DNA of 64,000 nucleotides from Bradyrhizobium sediminis (GCF_018736085.1 NZ_CP076134.1:2862501-2926500), one strand, 5' to 3'. Positions 51,643 to 59,956 are shown, counted from the first letter of the stretch. The notes: generated by a model from the sequence alone, not told the origin. A program made the numbers and translations.

Positions 51643-52644
51643 TTGACACAACTCGTTCTCATCGGACTCGGCGTCCTGATTGCCGTGCTGACGGTCATCA
51701 GCTGTTTCGGCTGGCTGCCGTCGCTGCGGATCGTGCCTGATGATACGCACTTCGATTTCACCCGTTTTCGCCGCATCAGCTTTCCGATTTCGGCGCTGCT
51801 CTCGATCTTCGCGATCGTCCTGTTCTTTACCCATGGGCTGAATTTCGGCATCGACTTCAAGGGCGGCACGTTGCTGGAGGTGCAGGCCAAGTCCGGCACC
51901 GCCGACATCGCAGCGATGCGCGGCACGCTGGGCGGTCTCGGTCTCGGCGACGTGCAGCTGCAGCAGTTCGGCGGACCCGCCGATGTCCTGATCCGGGTTG
52001 CCGAACAGCCGGGCGGCGATACCGCCCAGCAGGCGGCGGTGCAGAAGGTGCGCGGCGCGCTCGGCGACGCGGTCGAATACCGTCGCGTCGAAGTGGTGGG
52101 GCCGCGCGTCTCCAGCGAACTGCTGGCTTTCGGCATGCTGGGCCTGATGCTCGCGATCTTCGCGATCCTGATCTATCTCTGGTTCCGGTTCGAATGGCAG
52201 TTCGCGCTCGGCGCCATGATCGCCAACGTCCACGATATCGTGCTGACCATCGGCTTCATGTCGATCTCCCAGGTCGACTTCGACCTGACCAGCATCGCGG
52301 CGCTGTTGACGATTCTCGGCTATTCGCTGAACGACACCGTCGTGATCTACGACCGGATCAGGGAAATGCTGCGGCGTTACAAGAAGATGCCGATGCCGCA
52401 ACTGCTCAACGAGTCCATCAATTCGACGCTGTCGCGCTCGATCATTACCCACGTCACGGTGACGCTGGCCCTGCTGGCGCTGCTTTTGTTCGGCGGTCAT
52501 GCCATCCACAGCTTCACCGCGGTGATGATGTTCGGCGTGGTGCTGGTCGGCACCTACACATCGATCTTCATCGCAGCGCCGATCCTGATCTATCTCGGCG
52601 TCGGCACCAACCGGGATGCGCCGGACAAGCCTGCCAAGAAGTAG
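51643..52644 (+). CDS. secF: Protein translocase subunit SecF
   Basis: The 333-residue SecF has six transmembrane helices. Motifs: an N-terminal double-span region, GLNFGIDFKGGTLLEVQAKS, a periplasmic domain of about 100 residues, and the C-terminal AALLTILGYSLNDTVVIYDR and ESINSTLSRSIITHVTV. Start is TTG 51643: GGAG is 6 bases upstream, and the nearby ATG at 51630 runs into a stop. Two overlapping-style neighbours follow with 2-base spacing. Confidence 0.95.
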   Translation: MTQLVLIGLGVLIAVLTVISCFGWLPSLRIVPDDTHFDFTRFRRISFPISALLSIFAIVLFFTHGLNFGIDFKGGTLLEVQAKSGTADIAAMRGTLGGLGLGDVQLQQFGGPADVLIRVAEQPGGDTAQQAAVQKVRGALGDAVEYRRVEVVGPRVSSELLAFGMLGLMLAIFAILIYLWFRFEWQFALGAMIANVHDIVLTIGFMSISQVDFDLTSIAALLTILGYSLNDTVVIYDRIREMLRRYKKMPMPQLLNESINSTLSRSIITHVTVTLALLALLLFGGHAIHSFTAVMMFGVVLVGTYTSIFIAAPILIYLGVGTNRDAPDKPAKK

Positions 52645-52646
52645 CC

Positions 52647-53030
52647 ATGGCGAGTAGCTCGGACGCCCCGCATCTTCCGAGGTCGGCGCCGATCGAGGCC
52701 TACGGCAAGGGCGGTTTCGCCTTCGCCGGGATGTCGCATCGCGGCTCGCTGTTGTGCCTGCCGGATGCGATCTGGGCTTGGCCGGTCAAGAGCGCCGCCG
52801 GAATCGATGAAGCGTCGCTGCAACGGGTGTTCGCCGCCGCCCAAGGCATCGATACGCTGATCGTCGGCACCGGCAATGAAGTCTGGCTGCCGCCGCCTGG
52901 CCTGCGCGAGGCGTTGCGCGCGGTGAAGGTGGTGCTGGATCCGATGCAGACGGGACCGGCGATCCGTACCTACAACATCATGATCGGCGAGCGGCGGCGC
53001 GTCGCAGCGGCATTGATCGCGGTGCCATGA
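52647..53030 (+). CDS. Mth938-like domain protein (NDUFAF3 homologue)
   Basis: A 127-residue soluble protein of the Mth938/DUF498 family: IEAYGKGGFAFAGMSHRGSL, TLIVGTGNEVWLPPPGLREA and MQTGPAIRTYNIMIGERRRV match the family along the whole length. The human homologue NDUFAF3 is a mitochondrial complex I assembly factor. Start ATG 52647 is 2 bases after the secF stop, and the stop overlaps the next gene by ATGA. In alphaproteobacteria and mitochondria this suggests a role in assembling NADH:quinone oxidoreductase in the membrane, helped by SecDF; not proven here. Confidence 0.82.
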   Translation: MASSSDAPHLPRSAPIEAYGKGGFAFAGMSHRGSLLCLPDAIWAWPVKSAAGIDEASLQRVFAAAQGIDTLIVGTGNEVWLPPPGLREALRAVKVVLDPMQTGPAIRTYNIMIGERRRVAAALIAVP

Positions 53031-53887
53031 GCAGCGTGGACGGCAACAGGGAAGATGCGGCCTTTTGCGCCGACCTGGTGCGGACGCATGATTTCGGCCG
53101 CTACGCTTCCACGCTGTTCGTCCCGGCCGGCCAGCGGCGTGCGCTGCTGGCTTTGTTTGCCTTCAACGTCGAGATTTCCCGGGTCCGCGAGCAGGTGAGC
53201 CAACCGCTGCCCGGCGAAATGCGCCTGCAATGGTGGGCCGACATGCTGGCGGGCGCCGGCCATGGCGGCGTCGAGGGCAACCCGGTCGCAGCCGAACTGA
53301 AGCTGGCGATCCGCAACTATCGTCTGCCGGTCGAGTGGCTGTCGCGGCTGATCGACGAGCATCAGTTCGATCTCTACAACGATCCGATGCCGACCATGGC
53401 GGCGCTCGAAGGCTACATCGACGACACCTCCTGTGCGCTGCTCTCGTTCGGTGCTGCGATCGCCGGGCACCAGTCCGGTGATGTCGAACACCTCGCGTGC
53501 CATGCCGGGTTGGCGCAGGGCATCGCCCAGGTGATCGCCGCATTGCCGCTGGATGCCTCGCGTCGGCAGCTGTTCGTGCCGCTGCAACTGCTGGAGAGCC
53601 ACGGCTGCGGAATGGAAGAGGTGTTTGCCGGCAAGCAAACCCCGAAACTGCGCGCGGCGCTAGATCAGCTGATCGCCGAGGCGCGGGGCCACCTGAAGAC
53701 CGCCTTCGCGCTACTGGCGAACGCGCCACCGGAGGTGCGGCAGGTATTTCTGCCGCTGGCGCTGGTGCACCGCGATCTGCAGCGGATGGCACGTGCGGAC
53801 AACGATCCGTTCGTGCCGCAGGTCAGCTCAAGATTCCGGACGCTGTGGACGTTGTGGCGAGCATCGAAGTCGCGGGAGTTTTCGTGA
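53027..53887 (+). CDS. Squalene/phytoene synthase-like protein of the NDUFAF6 type
   Basis: A 286-residue protein of the squalene/phytoene synthase fold, but with the first Asp-rich metal motif lost: where an active enzyme has a DDxxD-type sequence it reads LFAFNVEISRVREQV (residues 43-57), followed by PGEMRLQWWADML. This wording closely resembles human NDUFAF6, a complex I assembly factor without prenyl synthase activity, as do GLAQGIAQVIAALPLDASRR and FVPLQLLESHGC. It is therefore probably an assembly factor, not a carotenoid or hopanoid enzyme. It overlaps the NDUFAF3 homologue by 4 bases. General annotation would call it a phytoene synthase, which I consider misleading. Confidence 0.8.
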   Translation: MSSVDGNREDAAFCADLVRTHDFGRYASTLFVPAGQRRALLALFAFNVEISRVREQVSQPLPGEMRLQWWADMLAGAGHGGVEGNPVAAELKLAIRNYRLPVEWLSRLIDEHQFDLYNDPMPTMAALEGYIDDTSCALLSFGAAIAGHQSGDVEHLACHAGLAQGIAQVIAALPLDASRRQLFVPLQLLESHGCGMEEVFAGKQTPKLRAALDQLIAEARGHLKTAFALLANAPPEVRQVFLPLALVHRDLQRMARADNDPFVPQVSSRFRTLWTLWRASKSREFS

Positions 53888-53913
53888 GGCCGAGCAGCCA
53901 CCCGATCTGAAGT

Positions 53914-54006
53914 CGTCATACCCGCGAAAGTGGGTAGTACGCCGCGGCATCTCGATTGAACCTCGAATGCCTCTGGGATACTGGATCACCGGCCTTCGCG
54001 GGTGAT
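53914..54006. repeat. Palindromic intergenic repeat, family C, copy 2
   Basis: It starts CGTCATACCCGCGAAAG and contains TAGTACGCCGCGGC, the same core as the element at 43774-43820, and ends CCTTCGCGGGTGATG, roughly complementary to its start. The right end overlaps the last codons and stop of the kinase-like gene on the minus strand. Confidence 0.7.
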
Positions 54007-55110
54007 GGCGCCTGTTGGCGTTGACGGCACGGTCGCCTCGAAATTGAATCGATCCCGCAAATTCTTCCGCGACTCCAGAATGCTCTTGAGGAATGCGCGA
54101 TCCGTCTCGCTGGTCATCATCGGCTCGATCAGGTCGAGCTGGTTCATCGCGACCAGTTGCAAAATCTCGGTGCGCGGCTTGCCGGCCGCATCGCGCGGCA
54201 GGGCCTGCACCACCTGAATATGCTCGGGCGGTTTCGGACCCTTCGCCGCCGTAAGGTCGTTGCGCAATCGCGTTTCGAGCGTGGCTTGGTCGGCCTCGAC
54301 GAAGGCATAGAGCCCGACGCCGCTGCGCCGGTCGGCAAATGCGACGATGGCGACGTCGCGGATGTCAGGGTTTTTCCGGATCAGTTCGATCAGGACGGGG
54401 GCGTCGTTGACCAGCCGCCGGCCGCCGCCTTCGCGGTCGGTGAAATTGAACAGGCCGCGGGTGATGGCGCGGTAGACCTTCTTGCCGGTCTTGAGCCAGA
54501 TGCTGGCGACCAGCGACTTGCGCGCGAGGATCTGGCGTTCTTTCGCCGTCAGCGCCTGCGGCGCATAGCTGCGCTTGTGCTTCAAGAGATGCCGGAGGTC
54601 CTCGTATGCCGCGATCCGGAACAGCCGGCCTCGTGTCTTGAAACAATGCGCGAGTTGAAAGTCGGTGAGGTAGGCGCGGCCGTCAGTGCCGCGCAGCCAG
54701 TTCTGTTCCTTGGCAAGGTCGTTGTGGCAGATGCCGGCGCGATGCAGCTTGCGCAGTGCCTGCTTGGCGGAACGGAAATAGGCGACGTCGCCGTGTGGTT
54801 TGGCCAGATGCAGCGCAACGCCGTTGATGAAGCCGCGCACCAACGCCTGCTTGCCGGCCCACAGCAGTTCCGGCCCGACGCGGAGATCGCGCGCCAGCGC
54901 CAGGGCGCGGCGTTCGCGTCCGAACAAATGACGCGCCGGGATGTAGGACCACCACGGCACCTGGTCGAGCCGGCGCAATACCGCGTCGACCTCGCCGGCA
55001 TCGCTGCGAAAGCGTCCGCGTTCGACAGTCGAAAACACGTCGCGCTTCAGCAGCACGCCTTCGGTCCATCGCGTCGACAGCGCTGCTGCGTCGTCTCTTG
55101 GCAGGCTCAT
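53986..55110 (-). CDS. Protein-kinase-fold protein with a C-terminal AMP-binding (ANL) domain
   Basis: A 374-residue protein in two parts. Residues 1-235 resemble RIO/LPS-kinase-type kinases: GRERRALALARDL, the catalytic loop LHRAGICHNDLAKEQN with HND at 129-131 and Asn137, and the Mg loop as DFQ (150-152) in place of DFG. Residues about 245-318 resemble the C-terminal lid domain of acyl-CoA synthetases: IRDVAIVAFADRRSGVGLYA and VVQALPRDAAGKPRTEIL, with the usual catalytic Lys at 311. The N-terminal ANL core is absent. Function is unknown. The last seven residues (ITREGR and stop) come from a palindromic repeat. The start at ATG 55110 is 7 bases after trmFO stops, so they form an operon. Confidence 0.7.
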   Translation of the reverse strand: MSLPRDDAAALSTRWTEGVLLKRDVFSTVERGRFRSDAGEVDAVLRRLDQVPWWSYIPARHLFGRERRALALARDLRVGPELLWAGKQALVRGFINGVALHLAKPHGDVAYFRSAKQALRKLHRAGICHNDLAKEQNWLRGTDGRAYLTDFQLAHCFKTRGRLFRIAAYEDLRHLLKHKRSYAPQALTAKERQILARKSLVASIWLKTGKKVYRAITRGLFNFTDREGGGRRLVNDAPVLIELIRKNPDIRDVAIVAFADRRSGVGLYAFVEADQATLETRLRNDLTAAKGPKPPEHIQVVQALPRDAAGKPRTEILQLVAMNQLDLIEPMMTSETDRAFLKSILESRKNLRDRFNFEATVPSTPTGAITREGR

Positions 55111-55117
55111 GAAGCGC

Positions 55118-56551
55118 TCACGCCGCCGCCGCAACGCGCAAATGATCGGCGATCCAGCGATCGAGATCTGACAGCGCGCGGGCGCTCATCGCCTGCTTCT
55201 TGGCCACCGTCTTTTCGTTGCCGCGCAGCCGCGAGCCGTCGGGCTTCTTGGTGGGCGGATTGGCGAGCGGCGGAAACAGCCCGAAATTGATATTCATCGG
55301 CTGGAACGACCCCGGCCCGGCGTCGATGGTTTCGATATGGCCGCCGGTGATGTGGCCGAGCAGCGATCCCAGCGCCGTGGTCGCGGGCGGCGGCGCCAGC
55401 GCCGTTCCGCGCGTATCGGCGGCGGCATAAAGGCCGGCGATCAATCCGATGCTGGCGGATTCCACATAGCCTTCGCAACCGGTCATCTGGCCGGCAAAGC
55501 GCAACCTCGGCTGCGCGCGCAGCCGCAACTGGCTGTCCAGCAATTTCGGCGAATTCAGGAAGGTGTTGCGATGCAGGCCGCCGAGCCGGGCGAATTCGGC
55601 GTTCTCGAGCCCGGGAATGGTGCGGAACACGCGCTGCTGGGCACCGTGCTTCAGCTTGGTCTGGAAGCCGACCATATTGTAGAGCGTGCCGAGCTTGTTG
55701 TCCTGGCGCAGCTGCACGATGGCGTAAGCCTTCACGGTGGGATCGTGCGGATTAGTCAGCCCGACCGGCTTCATCGGCCCGTGGCGCAGCGTCTCGCGCC
55801 CGCGCTCGGCCATCACTTCGATCGGCAGGCAGCCGTCGAAATAGGGCGTATTGGTCTCCCAATCCTTGAAGTCGGTCTTTTCGCCCGACATCAGCGCATC
55901 GACGAAGCCGTCATACTGTTCTTTGGTCATCGGGCAATTGATGTAATCGGCGCCGGTGCCGCCGGGTCCGACCTTGTCATAGCGCGATTGAAACCACGCC
56001 TTGGACATGTCGATGGAATCCTTGTGCACGATCGGGGCGATCGCATCGAAGAACGCCAGGGAGTCTTCGCCCGAGAGCGCCCGGATCCCGTCCGCCAGCG
56101 GCGCCGATGTGAGGGGGCCGGTCGCAACGATGACGTTGCTCCAGTCCGCGGACGGCAGGCCGGCGACCTCGCCGCGGCGGATCTCGATCAGGGGATGGTC
56201 CTGCAGTGCCTTGGTGACGGCGGCGGAAAATCCGTCGCGGTCCACCGCCAGCGCGCCGCCCGCGGGCACCTGGTTGGCGTCGGCGGCGCGCATGATCAGC
56301 GAGCCCAGCCGGCGCATTTCGGCGTGCAGCAGGCCGACGGCGTTGTTGGCGGCATCGTCGGAGCGGAAGGAATTGGAGCACACGAGTTCGGCGAGGCCGT
56401 CGGTGCGGTGAGCCTCGGTCATACGGTCGGGGCGCATCTCGTGCAGCACCACGCGAACGCCGGCACTACCGGCCTGCCAAGCGGCTTCCGAGCCGGCGAG
56501 GCCCGCGCCAATGATGTGGACGGTTTCCGAGGACGATTTTTTGGCTGTCAT
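55118..56551 (-). CDS. trmFO: Folate/FAD-dependent tRNA (uracil-54-C5) methyltransferase TrmFO
   Basis: TrmFO methylates U54 of tRNA to ribothymidine using methylenetetrahydrofolate and FADH2. The 477-residue protein has the FAD motif [50 protein letters not shown] (a conserved active-site Cys), and [19 protein letters not shown]. The C-terminal region with [20 protein letters not shown] is conserved. It has no closely related neighbour in function; the kinase-like gene follows 7 bases downstream. Confidence 0.95.
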   Translation of the reverse strand: MTAKKSSSETVHIIGAGLAGSEAAWQAGSAGVRVVLHEMRPDRMTEAHRTDGLAELVCSNSFRSDDAANNAVGLLHAEMRRLGSLIMRAADANQVPAGGALAVDRDGFSAAVTKALQDHPLIEIRRGEVAGLPSADWSNVIVATGPLTSAPLADGIRALSGEDSLAFFDAIAPIVHKDSIDMSKAWFQSRYDKVGPGGTGADYINCPMTKEQYDGFVDALMSGEKTDFKDWETNTPYFDGCLPIEVMAERGRETLRHGPMKPVGLTNPHDPTVKAYAIVQLRQDNKLGTLYNMVGFQTKLKHGAQQRVFRTIPGLENAEFARLGGLHRNTFLNSPKLLDSQLRLRAQPRLRFAGQMTGCEGYVESASIGLIAGLYAAADTRGTALAPPPATTALGSLLGHITGGHIETIDAGPGSFQPMNINFGLFPPLANPPTKKPDGSRLRGNEKTVAKKQAMSARALSDLDRWIADHLRVAAAA

Positions 56552-56654
56552 GGCGAGACAGGTAGCGCTTTTCCGTCCCGAGTGGAATGCGCCAGAAACG
56601 ACAACGCCCGCAGCGAGGCGGGCGTTATCCGTTCGTCAGTCGGCTGAAAACGGA

Positions 56655-56807
56655 TCAGCCGTTGTAGGTACCGGCTGCAACGCGCGGAATGTCCGAGCGA
56701 TCAAGGCCGATATCGGCCAGCTCGCGATCGCTGAGCTGGGACAGTTCGCTGACATTGCGCTGGTAGTCCCGGAACGCCTGGATCATGCGGATGAGCGAGA
56801 GCAACAT
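56655..56807 (-). CDS. DUF1127 small basic protein
   Basis: A 50-residue protein, MLLSLIRMIQAFRDYQRNVS followed by ELSQLSDRELADIGLDRSDI and PRVAAGTYNG. The motif L-SDREL-DIGL-RSDI is the DUF1127 signature. Small DUF1127 proteins in Agrobacterium and relatives affect RNA turnover and phosphate or stress responses; others are unknown. AAGGAG lies 6 bases before the ATG at 56807. The upstream region is long and AT-rich, suggesting elaborate regulation. Confidence 0.85.
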   Translation of the reverse strand: MLLSLIRMIQAFRDYQRNVSELSQLSDRELADIGLDRSDIPRVAAGTYNG

Positions 56808-57148
56808 GGGTAGTCTCCTTGTATTTACGATTCAGCTCTTGGAGGAAGCCTCATCGTTGAAATGAATATAGGGAAATATACCGCAGTGCGGAAGTCACCG
56901 ATGTTGCGATGCAGCTAGGTAAGAAACGCATGACAAGCGTAAGAATCGATTAACCTTTCGGGATAGCTCTCGAGACCGCAGCCGATGAAGCCCCGTTGTG
57001 ATGCCATCACGCAAAAAATGGCCTACAATCGCAGGATTGTCGCAATGGCGACACATCGGTTTACGGAAATTGAGATGGCCTCGAAGGCGCTTGTTTCAAG
57101 GGTGGATCGCAAATCTGGATCATTCTGGGTCGTCGCAATATCCAATCA

Positions 57149-57169
57149 TGCATGCGTGATTCGCATGCA
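57149..57169. repeat. Inverted repeat TGCATGCG/CGCATGCA
   Basis: Perfect 8-base arms around TGATT in the AT-rich gap. On the minus strand it lies just beyond the predicted terminator of the transglycosylase gene. It might be an operator of the DUF1127 gene promoter or a second hairpin of the terminator region. Confidence 0.4.
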
Positions 57170-57185
57170 ATATTCAAATAAAAAT

Positions 57186-57212
57186 GAATCGCAATTCAAT
57201 ATATTGCGATTC
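57186..57212 (-). terminator. Rho-independent-like terminator of the transglycosylase gene
   Basis: GAATCGCAAT and ATTGCGATTC form perfect 10-base arms with a 7-base loop. On the minus strand the stem is followed by ATTTTTATTT, giving the U-rich tail of an intrinsic terminator. It lies 34 bases after the transglycosylase stop codon. Confidence 0.65.
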
Positions 57213-57245
57213 CGTTCGATATGGGGGAGCCGGAGGCTGGACTGT

Positions 57246-58061
57246 TCAGGGCGCGCGCGACAACTGGCTTGCGAAATGAGCGATCGTCCTCGAATAGACC
57301 TCGCTCTTGTTCCATTGCTGGATCACAGCGAAATTGGCGCTGCCGGGCTCCCAGTCCTTGCCGCGCTGCCAGCCATGGCCGGCGAGGTAATTGGCGGTCG
57401 ACGCCAGCACGTCAGGTGCGCTGCGCAGCAGATCGCGGCGGCCGTTGCCGTCGAAATCGACCGCGTATTTGATGTAGGACGACGGCATGAACTGGGTCTG
57501 CCCGAGTTCGCCCGCCCAGGCGCCGCGCATTTCCAATGGCGCGAGATCTCCGCGCTCGACGATGCGCAACGCGTCCAGGAGTTCGGCCCGGAACATCTCC
57601 GTTCGCCGGCAATCATAGGCCAGCGTCGCCAGCGAACGCAGCGTCGGGAATTTTCCAATGTTGGCGCCGTAGTCTGTCTCCAGCCCCCAGATCGCCACCA
57701 GCACTTCGCCCGGCACGCCGTAATCTTTCTCGATGCGCGAGAGCACCGAGCCGTATTGCTTCAGCATGTTGGCGCCGCGTCCGAGGCGGGGCGGCACCAT
57801 GCGACCGGAAAATTCCTCAAAACTCTGGCTGAACACGCGCTGCGAATGATCGCGCGAAAGCACGCTCCGATCCAGCGTCACACCGCCCAGGCCCGCGGCA
57901 ATCGCGGTTTGCGAAATTCCCTTGGCCGCGGCTTCGGTCTTGAAGTCGTTGAGCCACGCCTCGAAACTGCCGGTGCCGCAAGGCGCTGCAAATGCCGATG
58001 CCACAGGCGTCGTCAGGACAGCGCCGATCGCGATCGCTCTGAAGAGAGATTGCAGACTCAT
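57246..58061 (-). CDS. Lytic murein transglycosylase (MltB-type)
   Basis: A 271-residue exported enzyme that cleaves peptidoglycan with formation of 1,6-anhydro muramic acid. A signal peptide (FRAIAIGAVLTTPVASAFA) is followed by FEAWLNDFKTEAAAKGIS and LDRSVLSRDHSQRVFSQSFE. The catalytic Glu is in AIWGLETDYGANIG, and GAWAGELGQTQFMPSSYIKY and DLLRSAPDVLASTANYL complete the family. It starts at ATG 58061; an upstream start would lengthen the signal peptide. No lipobox is seen, so it is soluble in the periplasm. A terminator follows at 57186-57212. Confidence 0.92.
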   Translation of the reverse strand: MSLQSLFRAIAIGAVLTTPVASAFAAPCGTGSFEAWLNDFKTEAAAKGISQTAIAAGLGGVTLDRSVLSRDHSQRVFSQSFEEFSGRMVPPRLGRGANMLKQYGSVLSRIEKDYGVPGEVLVAIWGLETDYGANIGKFPTLRSLATLAYDCRRTEMFRAELLDALRIVERGDLAPLEMRGAWAGELGQTQFMPSSYIKYAVDFDGNGRRDLLRSAPDVLASTANYLAGHGWQRGKDWEPGSANFAVIQQWNKSEVYSRTIAHFASQLSRAP

Positions 58062-58072
58062 GCTGCAAAATG

Positions 58073-58276
58073 TCAGCGCCAACCGCGGCCAAAACAAGGC
58101 TCGCGCGGGCGCCGATCGATCGCAACTTCGCGTGATGAGAAGTTCAGCGGCCGGATGAGGCCGCGAAGGCGTTCGGGATCGGCGATGTCAAATTGACTCA
58201 ATTCGTTTTGGCGTAACGCCTGCGCGAACCAACGACCGCCGGTCGACAGGCATCCGGCGGTCGCACAATAGCTCAT
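58073..58276 (-). CDS. Small uncharacterised ORF upstream of the transglycosylase gene
   Basis: 67 codons starting MSYCATAGCLSTGGRWFAQA, with GAAGG 7 bases before the ATG. The stop is 11 bases upstream of the transglycosylase start. The first 45 residues have plausible composition; the last part (SREVAIDRRPREPCFGRGWR) looks less protein-like. No family recognised. It could be a real lineage-specific gene or a fortuitous ORF. Confidence 0.35.
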   Translation of the reverse strand: MSYCATAGCLSTGGRWFAQALRQNELSQFDIADPERLRGLIRPLNFSSREVAIDRRPREPCFGRGWR

Positions 58277-58295
58277 CGAGCGGCCTTCGCGCGCG

Positions 58296-59207
58296 TTACG
58301 CGTCGGTCTTGCGCCGCCACGGGAACAGGTTGGCCGGAAAATCCGCAGCCGGACGCCGCTCGCGATGCGGCCGGGGGGGCAGCGGTTGCGGATTGAGTTC
58401 GGGCGCAATCACCTGGCGATAGAGATGCCAGGTGGCGTGGCCGAGCAGCGGGATGACGACGGCAAGCCCGAGGAACAGCGGCAGCGATCCCGCGACCAGC
58501 AGCACTGCGACGATCAATCCCCATGCCGCCATCGGCACCGGGTTGCGTGCCACCGCGCGGAGCGAGGTCACCATGGCGTCGCCGACGCCGGCGTGACGGT
58601 CGAGCATCAGCGGGAACGAAACCACGCTGACGCACAGCGCCACCAGCGCAAACAGGAAGCCGGTGCCGCAGCCGACCACGATCAGCCACCAGCCCTGCGG
58701 CGTGGTCAGAACGCGTCCGGCAAAGTCGGGCATTCCGGCCGCCGTTTCGTACCCGAACGCCGCGACATAGATCGCCTGTGCGGTCGCTACCCAGGTCACG
58801 AACAGCGCCAGCAGCAGCGTGCCGAGCCCGAGCATGGCGCCGAACGACGGCGAGCGGAACACGTCGATGGCGTCAAATGCGGAGGCAGGTTCGCCTCGCT
58901 CGCGGCGCCGGCTCAATTCATAGAGGCCGAGTGCCGCGAACGGGCCGAGCAGGGCGAAGCCCGCCGCCAACGGAAACAGCAGCGGCAATACCGAATAACC
59001 CAGCACCGTGCGCGCCAGCACCAGCCCGAGCACGGGATAGATCAGGCAGAGCATGATGGCGTGGCTGGGTATGGCTTTGAAGTCCTCCCAGCCGAGTTGC
59101 AGGACCCGGTGCAGATCGGAAAGCCCGATCTTCCGTATGATCGGAGCTGCCGCGCTGTCTGGCGCGGGTTGAGCGAGTTGAGTGACATTCCCAGGATAGT
59201 TGGCCAT
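58296..59207 (-). CDS. DUF2189 multi-pass membrane protein
   Basis: A 303-residue inner-membrane protein with about six hydrophobic helices (for example HAIMLCLIYPVLGLVLARTV, LLFPLAAGFALLGPFAALGL, LIVAVLLVAGSLPLFLGLAV). The soluble start IRKIGLSDLHRVLQLGWEDFKAIP and the GYETAAGMPDFAGRVL loop match DUF2189, a family near cytochrome c oxidase subunit I integral membrane annotations but with no known role. Start ATG 59207; an upstream ATG exists at 59237. Its C terminus is Pro/Arg rich. It stands alone between the small ORF and the divergent DUF3597 gene. Confidence 0.85.
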   Translation of the reverse strand: MANYPGNVTQLAQPAPDSAAAPIIRKIGLSDLHRVLQLGWEDFKAIPSHAIMLCLIYPVLGLVLARTVLGYSVLPLLFPLAAGFALLGPFAALGLYELSRRRERGEPASAFDAIDVFRSPSFGAMLGLGTLLLALFVTWVATAQAIYVAAFGYETAAGMPDFAGRVLTTPQGWWLIVVGCGTGFLFALVALCVSVVSFPLMLDRHAGVGDAMVTSLRAVARNPVPMAAWGLIVAVLLVAGSLPLFLGLAVVIPLLGHATWHLYRQVIAPELNPQPLPPRPHRERRPAADFPANLFPWRRKTDA

Positions 59208-59464
59208 GGTCGTCGTCTCCCTTGCCGCAACGACCATTTTCGCGCCGGTTGGGGCGCGAGGGCGATTGCGGAAACGATCACGATCAGACCAGACGACAGG
59301 AAACCAAAGCTGGCCGTGTCGCGAACTGAGCCATCATCGTATCTCAATCGGCCGATGCCATTGCTCACGGTTCGGTGAATGCCGCATTGGCAAGCCTCGG
59401 TGAGGAGGTTAAGGTCCGGATGGGACCATTACGCGGTGTGGAACGCCTATTGGGAGAGAGAACG

Positions 59465-59836
59465 ATGAGCATTTTCGGAAAAATCATGAGCGCGATCTTC
59501 GGCACCAAGGCCGACGCGACCCCGGGAGCCGGCGGCGCAGCGGCAGGCACCGCATCGGGCGGAGCGGCGCCCGCGGCCACCGTCGATGTCGCGCCGATTC
59601 TCGACGCGGCGGTGAAGGCCAAGGGCGAAAAGCTCGAATGGCGCACCTCGATCGTCGATCTGATGAAGGCGCTCGATATCGATTCCAGCTTCACCGCGCG
59701 CAAGGAGCTTGCCAAAGAGCTCGGTTACACCGGCGACAGCAATGATTCCGCGAGCATGAACATCTGGCTGCACAAGCAGGTGATGACGAAATTCGCCGCC
59801 AACGGCGGCAAGCTGCCGCCGGAGATCAAGCACTAG
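59465..59836 (+). CDS. DUF3597 family protein
   Basis: A 123-residue protein. It begins MSIFGKIMSAIFG, a short amphipathic or membrane-associating segment, followed by a Gly/Ala-rich linker to about residue 40 and a conserved domain (VAPILDAAVKAKGEKLEWRT, then SIVDLMKALDIDSSFTARKE and NIWLHKQVMTKFAANGGKLP). This is DUF3597; no function is known, but it recalls small LysM-accessory proteins. GGGAGAGA precedes the ATG at 59465. A strong intrinsic terminator follows. Confidence 0.88.
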   Translation: MSIFGKIMSAIFGTKADATPGAGGAAAGTASGGAAPAATVDVAPILDAAVKAKGEKLEWRTSIVDLMKALDIDSSFTARKELAKELGYTGDSNDSASMNIWLHKQVMTKFAANGGKLPPEIKH

Positions 59837-59874
59837 GCAGCCGGCCATAGACGGATCGTCAGCCGAAATCAGAA

Positions 59875-59900
59875 GGCCCGCCGGACGGCGGGCCTTTTTT
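59875..59900 (+). terminator. Intrinsic terminator of the DUF3597 gene
   Basis: GGCCCGCC, loop GGAC, GGCGGGCC, then TTTTTT: a perfect 8-base GC stem and six T residues, 39 bases after the stop. This is the clearest Rho-independent terminator in the window. Confidence 0.93.
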
Positions 59901-59956
59901 GTCCGATCCAGGCTGAAGCGTGTCATGATCCCGCGCGCCCGCGCGGGCGAGGGCGG

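Larger units (their letters stand above)
56808..57245. other. AT-rich intergenic region, 438 bases
   Basis: The 5' leader and promoter of the DUF1127 gene (minus strand) share this gap with the 3' end of the transglycosylase gene. It is unusually AT-rich for the genome, notably 57140-57220. Two hairpins are listed separately. I see no ORF on either strand with a ribosome site and protein-like composition. A small RNA cannot be excluded. Confidence 0.5.

Noticed and set aside
53027..53887. Carotenoid or hopanoid pathway gene (phytoene/squalene synthase)
   Set aside because: The first Asp-rich catalytic motif is missing and the sequence follows NDUFAF6; no isoprenoid genes are nearby.
54157..56647. 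Long plus-strand frames opposite the kinase-like gene and trmFO
   Set aside because: They are antisense shadows without motifs or ribosome sites; the minus-strand proteins have clear family signatures.
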